A DNA stretch of 64,000 nucleotides from Bacteroidota bacterium (GTDB taxonomy: Bacteria; Bacteroidota; Bacteroidia; Bacteroidales; Cfx3-03), in contig JACAUB010000001.1 of NCBI GenBank assembly GCA_013390605.1, forward strand, positions 877,683 to 941,682, in the 5' to 3' direction. The position numbers and the translations under genes are program-made. Positions 44,846 to 53,381 of the stretch are shown here, piece after piece. The notes under the pieces are model-generated. The model saw only the letters and a program-made list of their open reading frames with translations. It made no database searches and had not been told where the DNA came from. Position 1 is the first letter of the stretch. Each line of letters begins with the position of its first letter.

Positions 44846-46567
44846 ATGAAAACTAAAAACACTATTCTCATTTTATTATTTGTTCTTTTAACATTCTTTG
44901 CTAATGCACAAGGTAAAAAGAAAATCCGGAATGTGATTATGATGATTCCAGATGGTACTTCTACCAGCGTATTGTCAATGTCGCGTTGGTATAACAGTGG
45001 TCCTGTGTTGAAGTGGTTATCTCTTGATCCTTACGTTTGTGGATTGGTTAAAACGCACTCTTCGAATGCTCCTATTGGGGATTCAGCTCCAACATCGAGC
45101 TGGTATGCAACCGGATATGCCTCTCAAACCGGATTTATTGCTACATATCCACCACAAGATGAAGGAAATGATTTAGTGAAAGTGGATAAAAATAAGGCCT
45201 ATCAGCCTTTGATGACGGTATTGGAAGCCGCTAAGTTGGCAGGAAAAAGAACAGGGTTAGTATTTACCTGTCAGTTTCCACATGCGACGCCTGCTGACTT
45301 CTCTGCACATAGCCGTGATAGAAATGCTTACTACATGATTGCTGAGCAGATGATTCATAATAGTATTGATGTGCTGTTTGGGGGTGGAACATCTTTTATC
45401 AATAGTGAAAATAGAGCTTATTTGGCTAAGAATGGATACGATACGTTGTTTACTGATGAAAAATCTGTAAGTTTTGAAAATGGAGATGATTACAAAAGAT
45501 TCAAACAGCTATCCGGTAAGAAGACTTGGGCTCTATTTAGTCCGATAGAAGTTCCGAATGATATAGACCGGAACCCAAATCAGATTCCTTCATTAGAGGA
45601 GATGACACAAAAAGCATTGGAACTTTTATCGAAGGATAATAAACAAGGTTTCTTTATGATGGTTGAGGGGAGCAAGGTTGACTGGTCTGCTCATAATAAT
45701 GATCCTATAGGTGTAATTACAGAGTTTCTGGCTTTCGACAAGGCTGTGGGTGCTGCTATAAAGTTTGCGAAAGAAAAAGAGAAAGAAGGTATTGAAACGA
45801 TTATCGTGATATGTCCAGACCATGGGAATAGTGGCATAAGTATGGGAAGTCGCTTATCCAATTCGGGGTATGATAAATTGAGTTATTCAAAATTATATGG
45901 TCCTCTCAAACAATTTAAGCTTACGGCTGATGGAATTGCTAAAGAGATGGTGACACCTTTATATGCTAATAACGCCTTTAAAGCTGATTCTGTATTTTTA
46001 ACTTCAGCATTTAGAAAAGGCGATCCTTCTATTGTGTTGACGACAATTGAAGTGAAGTCACTTCAGGAAGAATTTACTGCTTTAAATGGAAAACCTGAAA
46101 GGGTTGGTAATCTGGTAAAGCCAATTGCCCGGATTATTACTTCGAGAACATACGTTGGTTTTACAACGAATGGTCATACTGGGGAGGATGTGTTTCTGGC
46201 TGTATATCCTTCGGGAACCAGTTTGCATGGTGTAGTCGGCAGCGATGATATCAATCGGTTCTTCTGTAACCAACTAGCGGTAGGAGGTGTTCCGATTAAT
46301 CTGAATGATTCTACGTCCAGATATTTTAGTCGACATACAGAGGTGCTGAAAGGTTATGACTTTAAAATTTCAGGATTCGATAAGACTTTGAAAACAGGTG
46401 CTGTATTGGAGGCGCGTAAAGGCGATGTGATAATTACGATTCCAGCTAATAAAAATGAACTATTTATCAATGGCGTTCGGAAGGTCTTGAAATCCGTTGT
46501 GGTCTATGATGATATCAACAATGTTTTTTATCTGCCGAAGACGATTATTAAGGATTATAAGATTTAA
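44846..46567 (+). CDS. PhoA-family alkaline phosphatase, secreted
   Basis: The 573-residue protein is a metal-dependent phosphomonoesterase of the alkaline phosphatase superfamily. The signal peptide spans about residues 1-22 (ending FFANAQG). VIMMIPDGTS provides the first metal-binding Asp. IGDSAPTSSWYATG holds the nucleophile Ser80 in D-S-A context, followed by HATPADFSAHSRDR (metal-binding residues), MMVEGSKVDWSAHNND and VICPDHGNSG. GHTGEDVFLAVYPSG near the end supplies the last metal histidine. The nucleophile context DSAPTSS differs from the DSAASAT of E. coli PhoA but keeps D-S-A. The gene stands alone between its own long upstream gap and a 14-bp terminator hairpin. Phosphate starvation control is plausible, but no Pho-box is asserted. 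Confidence 0.92.
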   Translation: MKTKNTILILLFVLLTFFANAQGKKKIRNVIMMIPDGTSTSVLSMSRWYNSGPVLKWLSLDPYVCGLVKTHSSNAPIGDSAPTSSWYATGYASQTGFIATYPPQDEGNDLVKVDKNKAYQPLMTVLEAAKLAGKRTGLVFTCQFPHATPADFSAHSRDRNAYYMIAEQMIHNSIDVLFGGGTSFINSENRAYLAKNGYDTLFTDEKSVSFENGDDYKRFKQLSGKKTWALFSPIEVPNDIDRNPNQIPSLEEMTQKALELLSKDNKQGFFMMVEGSKVDWSAHNNDPIGVITEFLAFDKAVGAAIKFAKEKEKEGIETIIVICPDHGNSGISMGSRLSNSGYDKLSYSKLYGPLKQFKLTADGIAKEMVTPLYANNAFKADSVFLTSAFRKGDPSIVLTTIEVKSLQEEFTALNGKPERVGNLVKPIARIITSRTYVGFTTNGHTGEDVFLAVYPSGTSLHGVVGSDDINRFFCNQLAVGGVPINLNDSTSRYFSRHTEVLKGYDFKISGFDKTLKTGAVLEARKGDVIITIPANKNELFINGVRKVLKSVVVYDDINNVFYLPKTIIKDYKI

Positions 46568-46607
46568 TTTGTCCATCACATTTTGCAGTGTATTTATCAT
46601 TTTGCCT

Positions 46608-46646
46608 GAAAAGAGAAATCTCCTTCTAATATAGATTTCTCTTTTC
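46608..46646. terminator. Perfect 14-bp hairpin after the phosphatase gene
   Basis: GAAAAGAGAAATCT (46608-46621) and AGATTTCTCTTTTC (46633-46646) are fully complementary with an 11-base loop. The stem is A/T-rich, with T-rich right-arm sequence, 41 bases after the phosphatase stop. Confidence 0.75.
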
Positions 46647-46730
46647 GGTCGAAATAATGAAGTAGTCGGATTAAAATGAAATAGCGAATATCCAAAAGCT
46701 GGCGGAGATTGAAAAAATAATGATATATAG

Positions 46731-46761
46731 TAAAAAAAGCTGTTTCGGTTGGGAAACAGCT
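46731..46761 (-). terminator. Rho-independent terminator of the efp-lpxD-like operon
   Basis: On the minus strand AGCTGTTTC (46761-46753) and GAAACAGCT (46746-46738) form a 9-bp stem with a 6-base loop, directly followed by seven T residues and another T-rich base pair. It sits 31 bases after the lpxD-like stop, a textbook arrangement. Confidence 0.85.
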
Positions 46762-46791
46762 CAAAAAAACATGATCTGGAAAAACTGAAGA

Positions 46792-47721
46792 TTATTTTAG
46801 CTTTTCAATAATCTCGGGTAATTGGCGGACACATGCAAGTTCCCTCCATGCTCTGCGGGCTTCAACAGCCGGGGTACCAAAATAAACCTTCCCTCCTTCA
46901 AGAGTTTTATCTACACCTGATGTTGCTAAAATAACGGCTCCTTTTCCAATAACAATATCCTTATTAATGGAAACACGTCCCCAGAGAATACAGTCGTCTT
47001 CAATTCTAGTTACTCCGGCAATAGCTGAATGTGCACCTATTAAACAATGTTTTCCGATATAGGTATCATGTCCTACCTGAATATGGTTGTCGGTTTTTGT
47101 ACCGAAACCAATGATAGTATCACCTGATACACCTTTGTCGATACAACAATTAGCCCCTATTTCAACATTATCTTCCAATATTACTCTTCCACATGATTCA
47201 AACTTACGATATCCTGCAGGTTTGCGTTGAAAATAGTAAGCATCAGCTCCAATTATGGTTCCTGATTGAATAATAACATTGTTTCCGATAACCATGTGAT
47301 CATAAATGGTTACGTTTGGATGGATGAGGCAGTTGGTTCCAATCTTTACATGGTTCCCAATGAAAGCACCAGGCTGAATGATCGTACCTAGGCCGATTTC
47401 CGCAGATTCGCTGACCATGGCTGTTGCAGGAATGAATGGACGGAACTTCTTTACTAATGAAACATAGGCGGCAAAGGGATCGTCATGAAAAATCAAGGCT
47501 TTTCCTTCAGGGCACTCTACTTTTTTGTTAATGATAATTGTAGTAGCATTTGAGTGAAGCGCCTTCGAATAATATTTGGGATGATCAACAAAGGTAAGAT
47601 CACCAGCCTGAACCATATGGATTTCATTTAGTCCGCTGATCTGGAAATTAGGATCGCCAAAATATTCGGCTTCAATAAGCTCGGCAACCTGGTCGAGTGA
47701 TTGGGCAGGGGTAAGTTGCAT
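46792..47721 (-). CDS. LpxD-family acyltransferase paralogue (UDP-3-O-acylglucosamine N-acyltransferase-like)
   Basis: The 309-residue protein has the N-terminal LpxD uridine-binding-like domain (about 1-95, AGDLTFVDHPKYYSKALHS) and a left-handed beta helix of hexapeptide repeats (about 105-270; IGLGTIIQPGAFIGNHVKIG). Position DNHIQVGHDTYIG contains the histidine matching the catalytic base of LpxD. It is about 38 residues shorter than the other LpxD in this window (60686) and lacks its C-terminal helical part. It lies 18 bases downstream of efp in the same operon. It could be a second N-acyltransferase with different acyl preference, or act on another nucleotide sugar. The gene outside the lpx cluster is more likely the accessory copy. 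Confidence 0.8.
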   Translation of the reverse strand: MQLTPAQSLDQVAELIEAEYFGDPNFQISGLNEIHMVQAGDLTFVDHPKYYSKALHSNATTIIINKKVECPEGKALIFHDDPFAAYVSLVKKFRPFIPATAMVSESAEIGLGTIIQPGAFIGNHVKIGTNCLIHPNVTIYDHMVIGNNVIIQSGTIIGADAYYFQRKPAGYRKFESCGRVILEDNVEIGANCCIDKGVSGDTIIGFGTKTDNHIQVGHDTYIGKHCLIGAHSAIAGVTRIEDDCILWGRVSINKDIVIGKGAVILATSGVDKTLEGGKVYFGTPAVEARRAWRELACVRQLPEIIEKLK

Positions 47722-47739
47722 GATAAGAAATATAAGGGA

Positions 47740-48303
47740 TTATTTAACTCGTTCAGAGTAATCTCCTGTACGGGTGTCAATTTTAATACGCTCTCCGCTA
47801 TTAACAAATAACGGCACATAAACTGTAGCGCCTGATTCAACAGTAGCTGCTTTTAGTGTGCGGGTTGCAGTATCTCCTTTTAGTCCTGGTTCAGCATAGG
47901 TAACTTCCATTTCAACAAATGGAGGTAGTTCGCATGAAAGGATTGTTTCCGTGTCGGCATGAAAAACGATCTCACACATCTGGCCTTCTTTTAGAAACTG
48001 AGGCGCATTTATTAATGAAGGTTCGACCAGAATTTGCTCGAAAGATTCATTATTCATAAAGTTATATCCGTCGCCTTCTTTGTAAAGGTATTGATACTGG
48101 CGACGTTCAATACGTGCAATATCTATTTTAACACCTGCAGGAAATGTGTTTTCAAGGGTACGACCTGTTTTTAAACTTTTCAGCTTCGTGCGGACAAATG
48201 CATTTCCCTTGCCGGGCTTCACATGTTGGAACTCGGTAATGACGTACAAATCGTTATTGAAATCAATGCATAAACCGTTTCTGAATTCAGCTGTAGTTGC
48301 CAT
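47740..48303 (-). CDS. efp: Translation elongation factor P
   Basis: The 187-residue protein is full length for EF-P, which rescues ribosomes stalled at polyproline. The KOW-like N-terminal domain carries the exposed loop KPGKGNAF with Lys32, the position modified in other bacteria. The OB domains follow ([20 protein letters not shown] is the conserved EF-P signature), and the end TGDYSERVK is typical. The enzymes for beta-lysylation are not in this window, so the modification state is unknown. It has its own upstream -33/-7 promoter and heads the two-gene operon with the lpxD-like gene. Confidence 0.97.
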   Translation of the reverse strand: MATTAEFRNGLCIDFNNDLYVITEFQHVKPGKGNAFVRTKLKSLKTGRTLENTFPAGVKIDIARIERRQYQYLYKEGDGYNFMNNESFEQILVEPSLINAPQFLKEGQMCEIVFHADTETILSCELPPFVEMEVTYAEPGLKGDTATRTLKAATVESGATVYVPLFVNSGERIKIDTRTGDYSERVK

Positions 48304-48347
48304 AAATTATTGATGATTAATACTTAAGTTTTGTTTTTAAAAGCATG

Positions 48348-48378
48348 CAAAAGTACATAAAAAAGATGTATCTGCAAT
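48348..48378 (-). promoter_or_regulatory. Bacteroidetes-type promoter of efp
   Basis: On the minus strand an ATTG (48378-48375) is followed after 19 bases by TACTTTTG (48355-48348), a full match to TAnnTTTG at the expected spacing from a -33 element. The predicted transcript starts about 40 bases before the efp ATG. This is the best promoter match in the window. Confidence 0.6.
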
Positions 48379-48407
48379 GCTTTTATGAAGTCTCTTTTAC
48401 CTTTTCT

Positions 48408-49043
48408 TTATGATTTATATTCTTCGATCAATAACTGTTGCGAACAAAAGTCAAATTCATCGGATTGGTGATTTGAACAGACAATGATTATTTTGTCGGA
48501 ATTACATTCCGTAATTAATTGACGATACCACGCTATTCCTTGTTGGTCGAGGTTTACAGTAGGCTCGTCAAGGATGGTAATAGCAGCTTCGCTGATTAAG
48601 GCTAGTAATAATTTTAACCGTTGTTTCATGCCTGACGAAAATAGAACTATAGATTTATGCATCTGTTTTTCCATCCCCAACTTCTGGATGATCTCGCTAG
48701 TTGAGGGGGCGTTTATAAATGGTCTTAGTTTTCTTTGAAAATTAACCATTTCACTGAGTGTGAATTCTTCAGGTAACTCCAGATAAGGTGCTGTGTAACT
48801 AAGATATTGATAGTATTGATCAGTATGAATCAATTTGTTGTCTACTGTTAACTGAACAGATCCTTCAGAGGGAATGACGAAACCGCTCATTATTTTTGCA
48901 ATGGTAGACTTCCCGGAACCATTCGATCCTAATACCGCTATTCTGTCTCCTCCATTCAATTGAATATTTACGCCTTTGAATACCCATTCACGATTGAAAC
49001 GCTTTCCGATATTTTGCAGATTCAAATTTATAGACTTCATCAT
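48408..49043 (-). CDS. Orphan ABC-type ATP-binding protein (CcmA-like)
   Basis: The 211-residue ATPase has Walker A GSNGSGKST, a signature of the form FSSGMKQRLKL, Walker B AITILDEPTVNLDQQG and the switch histidine in CSNHQSDEFDF. The SSGMKQR form of the signature is characteristic of ABC-2 exporters and of CcmA-type ATPases. No permease gene is adjacent on either side, so it must work with a subunit encoded elsewhere or act without one. ATG codons at 49043 and 49040 are both possible. It is the last gene of a probable operon with Tex and the LutA-like protein, 49 bases after tex. Confidence 0.85.
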   Translation of the reverse strand: MMKSINLNLQNIGKRFNREWVFKGVNIQLNGGDRIAVLGSNGSGKSTIAKIMSGFVIPSEGSVQLTVDNKLIHTDQYYQYLSYTAPYLELPEEFTLSEMVNFQRKLRPFINAPSTSEIIQKLGMEKQMHKSIVLFSSGMKQRLKLLLALISEAAITILDEPTVNLDQQGIAWYRQLITECNSDKIIIVCSNHQSDEFDFCSQQLLIEEYKS

Positions 49044-49092
49044 ACATTGAATGGTTTTTATCTACTGATAAATTGAAAACGACTGAAACGTG

Positions 49093-51219
49093 TTAAATGT
49101 TTTTCATAGAAAGTGAGATACGTTTACGGGCTTTATCTACTTCCAAAACTTTAACTTGTACCTTCATGTTGAGACTAACGGCTTCGTTGGGGTCTTTTAT
49201 GAAGCGGTCGGTCATCTGACTGATGTGAACCAGTCCATCCTGATGAACACCGATATCTACAAAGGCGCCAAATGCTGTAATGTTGGTTATGATACCGGGT
49301 AACACCATTCCTACGACCACATCGTCGATATTACGAACTGATTTATCGAATTCGAAGATATCAAATTTCTTACGAGGATCTCTACCCGGTTTAGAAAGTT
49401 CAAGCATAATATCTGTGAGGGTTGGAAGACCAATGGTCTCGGTTATAAACTCTTCGAGCTTTAATCTCTTACGGAGTTCTTCGCTACTCATGAGCTCGCT
49501 GATGGTGCAACCAAGTTTCTTAACCATTTTTTCGACAACATGGTAGGCTTCGGGGTGAACTGCACTTTGATCAAGAGGATTAACTGCATCACGGATGCGT
49601 ATAAATCCAGCCGCTTGTTCGAATGCTTTTTCGCCAAATCGGGTTACTTTCAAAAGTTCCTTACGACTAGTGAATCCGCCATTCTTAGTGCGATAATCAA
49701 TAATGTTTTTAGCAAGGACAGGCCCTAATCCGGATACATGGGTTAATAACTCTTTACTAGCTGTGTTTAATTCTACACCAACGGCGTTAACACAACTTAC
49801 AACGGTGTCTTCCAGACTTTTTTTCAGTAGGTTTTGGTTTACATCGTGCTGGTATTGTCCAACTCCGATAGATTTTGGATCTATCTTAACCAGTTCGGCT
49901 AACGGATCCATGAGCCGTCGTCCAATAGAGACAGCACCTCTTACGGTAATATCATATTCTGGAAACTCTTCGCGCGCTACTGAAGATGCTGAATATACAG
50001 AGGCGCCACTCTCATTAACCATAAGTGCTATAACTTCTCGGCTAAAGGGGATCTTTTGAATGAAAAATTCAGTTTCTCGACCAGCTGTTCCATTGCCTAT
50101 TGCTATTGCCTCAATTTTATAGGAGGTAACCAGATTCTGTATTTTTGCCATTGCCTGTTTAAACTCACTTTGTGGCGGATGCGGATAGATGGTCTCATTA
50201 TGCAAAAGGTTGCCATTCTTGTCGAGGCAAACTACTTTACAACCGGTTCGAAAACCAGGGTCAATGGCTAATACATTTTTTTCTCCCAATGGAGGCGAAA
50301 GGAGCAGTTGCCGAATGTTTTCGGCAAATACCTTTATGGCTTCCAGGTCAGCTCGTTCTTTAGCTTTCTGAAGGCTTTCGGTCTCCATGGATGGTTGCAG
50401 GAGGCGATCGTAGCTATCAGCTATGGCTTTCTTTACTTGCTGTGCTGCAGGGGTACTCCCTTTTACAAAGAGGCGATCAAGTTGATCTATGGCTCTTTGT
50501 TCTTCCGGTTCAACTTTAATCTTGAGAATTCCTTCGTCGCTACCTCTTAGCATAGCAAGTATACGATGGGAGGGGGCCTTTGAGAGTGGCTCGCTGAATT
50601 CAAACCAGTTTTCGTATTTTAACCCCTCTTCTTTTTTCCCACGCATCACTTTGGAACTGATAAAAGCCTCTCTTTCGAAAAGCTGGCGCATCCTGGAACG
50701 TGCTACATCGTGTTCACTTACCCATTCGGCAATAATATCGCGGGCTCCTGCAAGTGCTTCATCGGTATTTCCAACTCCCTTTTCATCTGAAATATAAGCT
50801 TCTGCTTTTCCTTCAATATCACCGGGTGCTTGGTTGAAGATAATTTTAGCAAGAGGTTCTAATCCTTTTGCCTTTGCAACAGTCGCTTTGGTTTTACGTT
50901 TTGGCTTGAAGGGTAGGTAAAGATCTTCGAGGATACTCATCGTTTCGGCATGCGCAATCTTCTGTTCCAGTTCTGGTGTGAGCAAGCCTTGCTCTTTGAT
51001 GCTCTCTAAAATAGCATCGCGTCGTTTATCCAGCTCACGAAGCTGACTAATTCTGTCGCGAATAGATGAGATAGCTACTTCATCGAGTGTGCCGGTTTTC
51101 TCTTTACGATAGCGGGCAAGGAAGGGGATAGTAGCTCCTTCGTCGAGAAGCGATACAACATTAGTGACCTGCCATAATTGTAATGAAAATTCGGCAGCTA
51201 TTTTTTGAATATGATTCAT
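49093..51219 (-). CDS. tex: Tex-family S1 RNA-binding transcription accessory protein
   Basis: The 708-residue protein matches Tex throughout. It has a helical Tex N-terminal domain (GATIPFLARYRKEKTGTLDE, about 28-47), a YqgF/RuvC-like fold (about 315-440, NVLAIDPGFRTGCKVVCLD) and helix-hairpin-helix motifs (about 485-560, HVSGLGPVLAKNIIDYRT). The C-terminal S1 domain (about 638-706, GIITNITAFGAFVDIGVHQD) binds RNA. The length is slightly below the usual 720-780 residues. It starts 14 bases after the LutA-like gene, so the two are probably cotranscribed, although no functional link is known to me. Confidence 0.95.
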   Translation of the reverse strand: MNHIQKIAAEFSLQLWQVTNVVSLLDEGATIPFLARYRKEKTGTLDEVAISSIRDRISQLRELDKRRDAILESIKEQGLLTPELEQKIAHAETMSILEDLYLPFKPKRKTKATVAKAKGLEPLAKIIFNQAPGDIEGKAEAYISDEKGVGNTDEALAGARDIIAEWVSEHDVARSRMRQLFEREAFISSKVMRGKKEEGLKYENWFEFSEPLSKAPSHRILAMLRGSDEGILKIKVEPEEQRAIDQLDRLFVKGSTPAAQQVKKAIADSYDRLLQPSMETESLQKAKERADLEAIKVFAENIRQLLLSPPLGEKNVLAIDPGFRTGCKVVCLDKNGNLLHNETIYPHPPQSEFKQAMAKIQNLVTSYKIEAIAIGNGTAGRETEFFIQKIPFSREVIALMVNESGASVYSASSVAREEFPEYDITVRGAVSIGRRLMDPLAELVKIDPKSIGVGQYQHDVNQNLLKKSLEDTVVSCVNAVGVELNTASKELLTHVSGLGPVLAKNIIDYRTKNGGFTSRKELLKVTRFGEKAFEQAAGFIRIRDAVNPLDQSAVHPEAYHVVEKMVKKLGCTISELMSSEELRKRLKLEEFITETIGLPTLTDIMLELSKPGRDPRKKFDIFEFDKSVRNIDDVVVGMVLPGIITNITAFGAFVDIGVHQDGLVHISQMTDRFIKDPNEAVSLNMKVQVKVLEVDKARKRISLSMKNI

Positions 51220-51233
51220 GTAGTGTAAAACGA

Positions 51234-51956
51234 TTATTCCCAGCCCGAAGCAAGTACATCGATTAGATGGATGGTCTTAATGGGCAGGTTATGTTTATCA
51301 ATATATCCTTGCATATGCATTAAACAGGTTGCATCGGTTGATACAATGTATTCAGCACCTGTGGCAAGTGCGTTCTGAACTTTTCTTTCGGCCAGAGCAA
51401 AAGAGATATCCTCATTTTTAGTGGTAAACGAACTTCCGTATCCGCAGCATGTTTCGGTTTCTTCCATTTCAATGAGTTCGAGACCTTTTACATGCTTGAG
51501 CAATATACGGGGTTCGTCATGTATCCCTAGTTGACGAAGGGCCGAACAGGAGTCGTGATAGGTGACTTTATGTGGAAAAGTAGCTCCGATATCACTTATT
51601 TTTAATACTTTAACCAAAAAGTTGGTAAATTCATACATGTTCTTTTTCAACACAAGAAATTCATTGTGAAGTGCAGAGTTGAAAAAAAGCTGATGATAAT
51701 AGGTTCTTATGAAACCAATACATGATGCTGATGGTCCAATAATGGGGCGATTATGCGGAAAATCTTTGATTAACTTTTCACCTACAGCCTTAGCTTCATC
51801 CCAGAATCCATTGTTATATGCAGTTTGACCACAACAAGTTTGATTAGGATTGTAATGAACTTCAAGACCGATTTTTTCTAAAATCTTGATCATGTTCATA
51901 CCCGTTTCCGGATAGATCTGGTCAATATAACAGGGGATAAAAATGTCTATTACCAT
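51234..51956 (-). CDS. LutA/YkgE-like (Fe-S)-binding oxidoreductase subunit
   Basis: The 240-residue protein has two cysteine-rich CCG domains: CYIDQIYPETG with NQTCCGQTAYNNGF (about 9-52), and YHDSCSALRQLG with TETCCGYGSSFTTK (about 140-195). This pattern defines the LutA subunit of the LutABC lactate-oxidation complex and related heterodisulfide reductase-like subunits. The LutB and LutC genes that normally follow are absent here; Tex comes next instead. The function could therefore be lactate oxidation with subunits encoded elsewhere, or another redox role. A TATTTTTG element lies just upstream. Confidence 0.87.
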   Translation of the reverse strand: MVIDIFIPCYIDQIYPETGMNMIKILEKIGLEVHYNPNQTCCGQTAYNNGFWDEAKAVGEKLIKDFPHNRPIIGPSASCIGFIRTYYHQLFFNSALHNEFLVLKKNMYEFTNFLVKVLKISDIGATFPHKVTYHDSCSALRQLGIHDEPRILLKHVKGLELIEMEETETCCGYGSSFTTKNEDISFALAERKVQNALATGAEYIVSTDATCLMHMQGYIDKHNLPIKTIHLIDVLASGWE

Positions 51957-51978
51957 AAATTAAAGCTAAGTATTTGTA

Positions 51979-51986
51979 CAAAAATA
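51979..51986 (-). promoter_or_regulatory. Putative -7 element of the lutA-like/tex operon
   Basis: The minus strand reads TATTTTTG, a full TAnnTTTG match, 23 bases before the LutA-like ATG. No clear -33 element is present at the right spacing. Confidence 0.4.
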
Positions 51987-52068
51987 ACAAATAGTTATGA
52001 CTTACTTGTCCTAGAAAAACGCGTTTTTTAAAACAGATGCAAAATTTATTTCGCAATCTATTCGCTTT

Positions 52069-53349
52069 TTAGCCTTCTATCAAAAAACCTGCCTGTTTTA
52101 AGTGTTCCCAGTATTTAGGATACGACTTCTCAACCACAGCAGGATTTTCTATTTGAAGCGGAGTACCTGTCAATACTAAAGGTGCAAAACACATCGCCAT
52201 TCGGTGGTCGTGGTATGTGTGAATAAATGGAATAGAAGGTTGTGTTGACAATCTTTGGGTCTGCTGAGGTATTTCGAGAACAAAATTGTCTCGTTCAATA
52301 GCTTGATAACCTGCATTCGCTAATTCATTGATGATAGCGGTGATTCTATCAGTTTCTTTGATGCGAAGAGATCGAAGACCTTTTAATTTTGAAGGGATTC
52401 CTTTTGCTGCTAGGGTTATCGCAAATGTTTGTGCCAGATCAGGGATATCTGTAAAATCAGCTGTAAACAGGTTTGCATTATCCTGAATATGTTTAAGTAG
52501 CAATCCTTCACTCGTGAATTGAGAAGTTACCCCGATATGTTCGAAAAGTGCTCTAACGGCACTATCGCCCTGAAGACTATTGGGCGTTAGCCCTTTTAAC
52601 AGGACTTCTGCATCCTGATTAAGTGCCACCATTTGAAACCAATAAGAGGCAGCACTCCAATCGGGTTCAACGGTTAACTGTTTAGAAGCATAGTCTTGTG
52701 GAGGTATGTGATAACTGTTTTTATGACGATGGATCTTAATGCCAGTCTCCTCCATTAAGCGCGCCGTCATTTCAATATAGGGAAGTGAGCTTATGGTTCC
52801 TCCTAATGTTAATTGCAGCCCGTTTTCAAGTGCAGGGGCTATCATCATGAGGGCTGATATGTACTGACTACTCACTCCCGCGTCTATTGTTACAGCGCCT
52901 CCTTTAATTTTTTTCCCTTTGATGAAGAGGGGAGGGAAGCCTTCCTTTTCGCCATATTCAATATCTGCACCAAGCGTTTTCAATGCATCCACCAGTAATT
53001 TTACCGGACGTTCTTTCATGCGATCTGAACCAGTTAATATCCAGTTGCCGGATTCAATAGCCAGTCGGGCTGTCATAAAACGATAGACAGTACCGGCTGG
53101 ACCAGCATCAAGCACAATGGTTCCGGTCTCTTTTTTAGAAAAGTTACCTTGTTCCTTATCCTGCATTACATTGATTAGCTTCTGCAAAAGAACAGTATCA
53201 TTAGCATCTGAAATATTATCAATTTTCATGAAAGAATTGAAGCTTCTCATAATAAGGAGCCGGTTGGCAAAACTTTTTGAAGCAGGTAATGTTATTTCTG
53301 CCTTAATCGGTTTTTGTGGCGCGTGTATGGTATATTGTTGTGGGCTCAT
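52069..53349 (-). CDS. aroA: 3-phosphoshikimate 1-carboxyvinyltransferase (EPSP synthase)
   Basis: This enzyme joins phosphoenolpyruvate to shikimate 3-phosphate in aromatic amino acid synthesis. The start is set at ATG 53349 (MSPQQYTIHAP) rather than the in-frame TTG two codons upstream, giving 426 residues. Motifs present are LPASKSFANRLLIM, SSQYISALMMIAP, IPDLAQTFAITLAA, LRIKETDRITAI and DHRMAMCFAPL. The phosphoenolpyruvate loop reads AGPAGTVYRF where E. coli has GNAGTAMRP, so Asn94, Ala98, Met99 and Pro101 (E. coli numbering) are all changed. That belongs to a divergent, Bacteroidota-like class. It lies downstream of aroB in the same direction, suggesting a shikimate operon. Confidence 0.95.
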   Translation of the reverse strand: MSPQQYTIHAPQKPIKAEITLPASKSFANRLLIMRSFNSFMKIDNISDANDTVLLQKLINVMQDKEQGNFSKKETGTIVLDAGPAGTVYRFMTARLAIESGNWILTGSDRMKERPVKLLVDALKTLGADIEYGEKEGFPPLFIKGKKIKGGAVTIDAGVSSQYISALMMIAPALENGLQLTLGGTISSLPYIEMTARLMEETGIKIHRHKNSYHIPPQDYASKQLTVEPDWSAASYWFQMVALNQDAEVLLKGLTPNSLQGDSAVRALFEHIGVTSQFTSEGLLLKHIQDNANLFTADFTDIPDLAQTFAITLAAKGIPSKLKGLRSLRIKETDRITAIINELANAGYQAIERDNFVLEIPQQTQRLSTQPSIPFIHTYHDHRMAMCFAPLVLTGTPLQIENPAVVEKSYPKYWEHLKQAGFLIEG

Positions 53350-53381
53350 GATCAATTGGAAGATGCTTAATTCAGATGTAG

